Positions 59,507 to 64,000 of a stretch of DNA of 64,000 bases are shown here, one piece after another. The notes under the pieces were generated by a model. It was given only the letters and a program-made list of their open reading frames with translations. It had not been told where the DNA came from and did no database searches. A program made the translations under genes and the position numbers. The DNA comes from Hydrogenophaga crocea (GTDB lineage Bacteria > Pseudomonadota > Gammaproteobacteria > Burkholderiales > Burkholderiaceae_C): the NCBI RefSeq assembly GCF_011388215.1, contig NZ_CP049989.1, positions 3,472,001 to 3,536,000 on the forward strand, in the 5' to 3' direction. The first letter of the stretch is position 1, and each line of letters starts with the position of its first letter.

Positions 59507-60139
59507 TCACGCGAGCCCCCGCAGCAGATTGGCCAGCTCCACCGCCGACTTCACGCCCATCTTGTCGAACACGCGCGAGCGGTGCACCTCCACCGTGCGC
59601 ACGCTGATCTGCAGCTGGTCGGCCACCAGCTTGTTGGGCAGGCCGGCCACCACCAGGTTCATCACCGCGCGCTCGCGCTCGGTGAGGCTGTCGCGGCGCT
59701 GCTGCAGTTCGCGCTGCACCGCGCGCTGCGCGAGTTCGCGCGCCGACTGGTGCAAGGCCTGTTCGACGCGGTCGACCAGGGCGTTGTCGGAAAAGGGCTT
59801 CTCGCAGAAGTCGAAGGCGCCACGCTTGACCGCGTCGACCGCGGTCGACACGTCGGCGTGGCCCGAGAGGAAGATGACCGGCATCGCCGCCTGCCAGGGC
59901 AGCAGGCGCAGCCGCTCGAACAGCGCCAGCCCGCTCATGCCGGGCATGCGCACGTCGAGCAGCACGCAGCAGGGGCCGTCGGGCTCGCGCCGCGCCACCG
60001 CGGCGTCTTCGAGGAAGGCCTCGGCGCTGTCGAAGCCGTCGCTGACCAGGCGGCGCGTGCGCAAGAGCCAGCCCAGCGCTTCGCGCACGCCGGCATCGTC
60101 ATCGACGAGGTAGATCTTGGCGTCGGGAAACTCGGTCAT
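59507..60139 (-). CDS. FixJ-family response regulator
   Basis: 210 residues. Receiver with YLVDDDAGVRE, phospho-Asp in CVLLDVRMPGMSG, and KPF switch FDFCEKPFSDNALVDRV. The C-terminal LuxR-type HTH is LTERERAVMNLVVAGLPNKLVADQLQISVRTVEVHRSRVFDKMGVKSAVELANLL. It pairs with the sensor kinase directly upstream (7-nt gap). FixJ-type regulators activate by phosphorylation-driven dimerisation. Targets are not visible in the window. Confidence 0.93.
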   Translation of the reverse strand: MTEFPDAKIYLVDDDAGVREALGWLLRTRRLVSDGFDSAEAFLEDAAVARREPDGPCCVLLDVRMPGMSGLALFERLRLLPWQAAMPVIFLSGHADVSTAVDAVKRGAFDFCEKPFSDNALVDRVEQALHQSARELAQRAVQRELQQRRDSLTERERAVMNLVVAGLPNKLVADQLQISVRTVEVHRSRVFDKMGVKSAVELANLLRGLA

Positions 60140-60146
60140 GCGCGGA

Positions 60147-62147
60147 TCATAGGAGGCCCGCGGCCGCGGGCAGGGTGAACGCGAAGCGCATGCCGCGCGG
60201 GGCCACGGGCTCGAACGACAGCGCGCCGCCGTGCTGTTCGACCACCGTGCGGCACAGGCTCAGGCCCAGGCCCATGCCCTCGGCCTTGGTGGTGAAGAAG
60301 GGCGTGAACACGCGCTCGGCGGCTTCGGGCGACAGGCCCTGGCCGTGGTCGATGACGTCGAAGCGCACCCAGCGCAGGCCGGCGGCGTCGCGGTCGGGCA
60401 GCGCCGGCGCGATGGCGATGCGCAGCACACGCAGGCCGCTGGCTGTGGGCGGATCGCCCAGGGGCATGGCCTGCATGCCGTTGCGCGCGAGGTTGAGCAG
60501 CACCTGCTCGACCATGGTGCGGTCGCAGTGCACGTCGGGCGTGCCGGGCGCGATCTCGACCGCCAGCCGGATGCTCTGCTTCTTGGCCTGCAGCGACAGC
60601 AGCGTGGCGATGCCATCGATCAGGCGCTGCGGCGCCACGTCCTCGCGCACCTGGTCGCGCCGGCGCACGAAATCGGCCACGCTGCGGATCACGCGGCCCG
60701 CGCGCTCGGCCTGCTCGGCGATGCGGCGGATCGCGCCGTGGAGGTCGGTGCGCTCGAGCGCGCCCTCGCCCTGTTCGAGCAGGTTGAGCGTGCCGCTGGC
60801 GTAACTCGCGATGGCCGCGAGCGGCTGGTTGAGCTCGTGGCTGATGAGCGAGGCCATCTCGCCCACCGTGGCCAGGCGCGCGGTGGCCTGCAGCTTGTCC
60901 TGCGAGGCGCGGTTGAGCTCTTCGACGCGGCGCTGTTCGGTGAGGTCGATGATCGCGCTCATGAAGCCGGTCTGAACGCCGCGTGCGTCGATCAGCGGGG
61001 CTTCGATGATGAGCACCGGAAAGCGCGTGCCGTCGCTGCGCTGGAACACCGATTCGTAGCCCTCGCGCGGCAGCGTCTGGCCGGCCAGGCGCACGTTCTG
61101 GCGCTGCTGGTATTCGTCGACCAGCTCGGGCGGCCACCAGGGCGCGGGCAGGCCGGTGCCCACCAACTGCTCGGCGCTCAGGCCCACCATCTGGCAGAAG
61201 GCCGGGTTCACGTAGGTGATGCGCCCGGCCATGTCGCGCGCGCGCAGGCCGGTCACGAGCGAGTCCTCCATGGCCTTGCGAAAGGCCAGCGCCTCGGCCG
61301 CGCGCTCTTCGGCGTGCTGGCGCCGGCGCGTGTCGCGCGCGAGCATGAACAGCACGCCCAGCAGCGCCAGCGACAAGGCGCCCACCACGCCGGTGAGCAC
61401 GTTGGGGAACAGGCCGAGCGCGCGGCGCGGGCTCTCGAGCTGCAGCAGCAGGGTGTGGCCCGGCAGGTCGATCAGGGCCTGCGCGCGCAGGGTGCGCCGC
61501 TCGCCCGCGATCACGCTGTGCACGGCCAGGCGCGTGCCGTCGGCGTCGGCAAAGCTCAGGCCGCGCCCGCGCACCGCGGAGGCGTCGGCGAGCTCGGCCA
61601 GGATGCCCTTGAGCGTGTAGGTGGCCACGAGAAAGCCGCGCGGGTTGCCGGCCTCGGTGAGCGGCAGGCACAGCTCCATGAGCTCCATGCCGCGGCCGTC
61701 GCGCACCGGCCAGAAATAGCTGGGCGAATAGGCCGGACCCGAGAGGCGCCGGCCGGCCTCGCAGGCCTGACGCACCTCGGGCAGCGCCTGCTCGCGGCCG
61801 AGCGCGCCGAACACGTCGGCGGAGTAGGGCGACAGGCGCTGCGCGAGCGGACGCAGCGCGTTGTCGCGCCACTCCAGGCGCACCATCTCGCGCCGGCCCG
61901 AGAGCAGATCGGCCGCGGGTGTGTCCCAGCTCTGCGGCGTGGGCGCGAAGGCATTGAGCGCCTGCAGGCTCTGCACGTTGCGCAGCAGGTCGCTGCGGAT
62001 GTCGCTCGCCACATCGAGCGCTTCCTGGTCGAGCGAGGCCTGGTCGCGGCCGACCTCGTACTCGGCGGCCAGGAACACCAGCACCGTGAGTAGCGCGCCC
62101 ACCAGCAGCAGCAGCGCGCCCCACAGCGGCCAGCGCGGCGATTTCAT
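60147..62147 (-). CDS. PAS-containing sensor histidine kinase (FixL/DctB-like)
   Basis: 666 residues. Membrane helices at residues about 8-30 and 250-272 flank a periplasmic domain of about 220 residues with CHASE-like features (VASDIRSDLLRNVQSLQALNAF). Then a PAS domain (GLRARDMAGRITYVNPAFCQMVGLSAEQLVG), the H-box MASLISHELNQPLAAIASYASG, N box NLARNGMQAMP, G box GMGLGLSLCRTVVEQHGG. HELNQP H-box is typical for DctB/FixL-type kinases. It pairs with the FixJ-type regulator. The ligand of the periplasmic domain is unknown, perhaps an organic acid. Confidence 0.92.
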   Translation of the reverse strand: MKSPRWPLWGALLLLVGALLTVLVFLAAEYEVGRDQASLDQEALDVASDIRSDLLRNVQSLQALNAFAPTPQSWDTPAADLLSGRREMVRLEWRDNALRPLAQRLSPYSADVFGALGREQALPEVRQACEAGRRLSGPAYSPSYFWPVRDGRGMELMELCLPLTEAGNPRGFLVATYTLKGILAELADASAVRGRGLSFADADGTRLAVHSVIAGERRTLRAQALIDLPGHTLLLQLESPRRALGLFPNVLTGVVGALSLALLGVLFMLARDTRRRQHAEERAAEALAFRKAMEDSLVTGLRARDMAGRITYVNPAFCQMVGLSAEQLVGTGLPAPWWPPELVDEYQQRQNVRLAGQTLPREGYESVFQRSDGTRFPVLIIEAPLIDARGVQTGFMSAIIDLTEQRRVEELNRASQDKLQATARLATVGEMASLISHELNQPLAAIASYASGTLNLLEQGEGALERTDLHGAIRRIAEQAERAGRVIRSVADFVRRRDQVREDVAPQRLIDGIATLLSLQAKKQSIRLAVEIAPGTPDVHCDRTMVEQVLLNLARNGMQAMPLGDPPTASGLRVLRIAIAPALPDRDAAGLRWVRFDVIDHGQGLSPEAAERVFTPFFTTKAEGMGLGLSLCRTVVEQHGGALSFEPVAPRGMRFAFTLPAAAGLL

Positions 62148-62179
62148 GGGGATGTTCCGAAGCGCGTGCCTTGCCCAGA

Positions 62180-62231
62180 GATACCGCGGAACCGGCTTTG
62201 CCGGGCCGCTGGTATCGCCCCCTTGAGGGGG
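62180..62231. repeat. Composite palindromic intergenic repeat, copy 2
   Basis: Inverted relative to copy 1. Long hairpin GATACC-GCGG-CCGGC, loop TTT, GCCGG-CCGC-GGTATC (62180-62216), then CCCCC-TTGA-GGGGG (62218-62231), then a GCGCGC-rich stretch. Compared with copy 1, two pairs in the outer stem have changed on both sides (A-T to G-C, and C-G to T-A), keeping the stem intact. It lies between the sensor kinase and the amidase gene. Confidence 0.75.
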
Positions 62232-62256
62232 TCGCGCGCAGCGCGGCAGGGGTGGG

Positions 62257-63066
62257 TCATGCCAACACCCGGTGCTGCAGCGAGGGCAGCTGCTCGCGCA
62301 CCTGACGCAGGCGCGCGGCGTCGAGCTCGGCGATCACCACGCCCGGGCCCTCGGCGTGCATCGCGAGCACCTGGCCCCAGGGGTCGATCACCATGCTGTG
62401 GCCCCAGGTGCGGCGGCCGTTTTCGTGCAGGCCGCCCTGCGCGCTGGCGATCACGTAGGCCTGGTTCTCGATCGCGCGGGCGCGCAGCAGCACCTCCCAG
62501 TGCGCCGAGCCCGTGGTGTGCGTGAACGCCGCGGGCACCAGCAGCACGTCGGCCGCGAGCGCGCGGTAGAGCTCGGCGAAGCGCAGGTCGTAGCACACGC
62601 TCTGGCCGATGCGCCAGGCCTGGCCGGCCTGGTCGAGCAGCTCGAAATGGGTCGGGGCCGTGCCCGCGGTGAGCACGGCGGATTCGTCGTAGCGCTCGCG
62701 GCCGTTGTCGTAGCGGAACAGGTGGATCTTGTCGTAGCGGCTCAGGCGCTGGCCGCGGGCGTCGTAGACCAGCGAGGCATTGGCCGCGTGCGCGGGGTCG
62801 TCGGTGGCCAGCGGCAGGGTGCCGCCCACCAGGGTCATGCGCAGGTCGCGCGCGGTGTCGCTGAGGAAGTCCTGCACCCGGCCCAGGCCCAGGGTCTCGG
62901 CGATCACGAGCTTGTCCTCGTCGCGCGCGCCCATGAAGCAGAAGTACTCGGGCAGCACCGCGAGCTCGGCGCCGGCCGCCGCGGCCAGGCGCAGCAGGCG
63001 CAGGGCCTCGCTGAGGTTGGCGTCCAGGCTGATGCCCGAGACCATTTGAATGGCGGCGACTTTCAT
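62257..63066 (-). CDS. Carbon-nitrogen hydrolase (Nit1-type, deaminated glutathione amidase-like)
   Basis: 269 residues. Nitrilase-superfamily triad: Glu in LAVLPEYFCFMG (near 41), Lys in RYDKIHLFRYDNG (near 112), and Cys in IGQSVCYDLRFAELYRALA (near 154). The RYDKIHLF motif and the length fit the Nit1 branch, which hydrolyses deaminated glutathione formed by aminotransferase side reactions. It starts 47 nt after the YhdP-type gene ends, in the same direction. Confidence 0.9.
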   Translation of the reverse strand: MKVAAIQMVSGISLDANLSEALRLLRLAAAAGAELAVLPEYFCFMGARDEDKLVIAETLGLGRVQDFLSDTARDLRMTLVGGTLPLATDDPAHAANASLVYDARGQRLSRYDKIHLFRYDNGRERYDESAVLTAGTAPTHFELLDQAGQAWRIGQSVCYDLRFAELYRALAADVLLVPAAFTHTTGSAHWEVLLRARAIENQAYVIASAQGGLHENGRRTWGHSMVIDPWGQVLAMHAEGPGVVIAELDAARLRQVREQLPSLQHRVLA

Positions 63067-63112
63067 GCGGGCTCCTGTGGCGGCGGGTGGGGCGGGCGTG
63101 ACGCGGGCGAGC

Positions 63113-64000
63113 TTACTGCAGCGGCTGCGGCGGCGCGGCAGGCGCGGCGCTGCGCGCCACCTTCTGCACCTGCGGGTCGGCCCAGCTGCCGCTGACGCGG
63201 AATTCCTGCGTGGCCGCGCTCTGCATGGGCTGGCGCAGCAGGAACTGCGCGAGGAAGGTGCCCAGGCCCACCGCCGGGTTGATCGCGGTGGCGATCAGCG
63301 AGGCCGTGCCGGCGTTGATCTCGGGCACCACCACCACCTTGAGGTCCTGCGTTTCGCGCGCCACGTCGGCCGAACCTTCGAGCAGCGCGGCGGCGTTCAC
63401 GCCCTTCATCTGCAGGTTGTTGGTGTGCACCACGCCGCGCTCGATGCGCGCGTCGCCGCGCACGAAATCGAAGGCGAAGCCGTCGGAGAAGACGTCGCGG
63501 AAATCGAGCACCAGGCGGCGCGGCAGCGCCTGCAGGCTCAGCACGCCGAGCAGGCGCGCCGCGCCCGGCTCGGCCTTGAGGAACTGGCCACGCTCCACGT
63601 CGAGGTGCAGCTGGCCCGACAGCGAGGGGTAGTCGGGCGCGAAGGGCGCGCCCTGCCAGCCCAGCGTGCCTTCGAGGCGGCCGCGGCCGCCGCGCACCAG
63701 GCCCTCGCGGCCGAAGCGCTCGAGCAGCGCGCCGCTGTCCTGCACGTCGAGGCGGAACTGCAGCGCCGTGCGGCGCGGGCCGCTGCCCTCGGCGCCCGCG
63801 CCCGACGCGGCCCAGTTGCCGCTGGCCGTGAGCCGCGCCTCGGGCACGCTCACGCGCAGCGCGTTGAGGCGCCACTCGGCCACGCGCAGCGGCCCGCCGC
63901 GGTTGACCGCCTCGACCTCGACGCGCCCGAGCGAGCGGCCGTCCCACTGCAGGTCTTCCACCGCGATGTCGAGCGCGGGCACGCTGTTGCCGGGCTGCTC
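63113..64000 (-). CDS. YhdP-family protein (AsmA-like), C-terminal end only
   Basis: At least 295 residues, open at the right edge (no start in the window). RGRLEGTLGWQGAPFAPDYPSLSGQLHLDVERGQFLKAEPGAARLLGVLSLQALPRRLVLDFRDVFSDGFAFDFVRGDARIERGVVHTNNLQMKGVNAAALLEGSADV is the conserved C-terminal part of the YhdP/TIGR02099 family. These long periplasm-spanning proteins move phospholipid to the outer membrane. The final Ala/Pro/Gln-rich tail is variable. In this family the downstream gene is often Nit-type, as here. Confidence 0.9.
   Translation of the reverse strand, partial: EQPGNSVPALDIAVEDLQWDGRSLGRVEVEAVNRGGPLRVAEWRLNALRVSVPEARLTASGNWAASGAGAEGSGPRRTALQFRLDVQDSGALLERFGREGLVRGGRGRLEGTLGWQGAPFAPDYPSLSGQLHLDVERGQFLKAEPGAARLLGVLSLQALPRRLVLDFRDVFSDGFAFDFVRGDARIERGVVHTNNLQMKGVNAAALLEGSADVARETQDLKVVVVPEINAGTASLIATAINPAVGLGTFLAQFLLRQPMQSAATQEFRVSGSWADPQVQKVARSAAPAAPPQPLQ

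Overview
The window is about 69% GC bacterial chromosome with dense, short-spaced genes. The gene set (hpf-ptsN-hprK, DUF3422, DUF1631, split pntAA-pntAB-pntB, a fused indolepyruvate oxidoreductase, gentisate genes, two-component systems with FixJ-type output) points to Burkholderiales, most likely a Comamonadaceae member (Hydrogenophaga/Acidovorax-like). This placement rests on protein recognition and synteny, not on a search. No tRNA, rRNA, CRISPR array, insertion sequence or prophage was seen, and no gene-free stretch reaches 300 bases.

Layout. 1-3378: dapB (cut by the left edge), bamE, divergent fur, then hprK, ptsN and hpf on the minus strand. 3643-7838: a hybrid histidine kinase coupled to a patatin-like phospholipase, then corA preceded by a short leader ORF and a strong stem-loop. 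7868-14094: a minus-strand run pntAA-pntAB-pntB-fkbM-fadD-mtnN. 14193-20490: nudJ, an orphan histidine kinase, DUF3422, mnmA, PepSY and cytochrome b561, arfB, and a hemerythrin-like protein. 20494-24026: a split-barrel/GAF sensor with its partner, and a TetR regulator with an alpha/beta hydrolase. 24039-27604: MarR and a 3-hydroxybenzoate/gentisate pathway. 27644-35908: DUF454, pgk, and an envelope-modification locus (eptA-pmrB-pmrA, and divergently a PAP2/LTA-synthase-like fusion). 35925-41621: azlCD, fmt, a lipoprotein, def, a LysM protein and dprA. 41640-51808: DUF1631, secF-secD-yajC, the indolepyruvate oxidoreductase and a divergent Lrp regulator. 51982-58152: a seven-gene secreted-protein cluster that looks like a divergent chaperone-usher fibre system. 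58153-64000: mltA, a small membrane protein, a FixJ/FixL-type pair, a nitrilase-family amidase and the C-terminal end of a YhdP-type protein.

The most interesting parts are: (1) the chaperone-usher-like cluster with three subunits sharing the same N- and C-terminal strand motifs; (2) the fusion of a PAP2 lipid phosphatase to an LtaS-like transferase, divergent from a PmrAB/eptA operon; (3) hexamers of the PmrA type repeated at exact 11-bp spacing at three places, including four in tandem upstream of the hemerythrin-like gene; (4) the corA leader ORF; and (5) a palindromic intergenic repeat in two copies with compensatory base changes, one of which has become the C-terminus of the nucleosidase MtnN.
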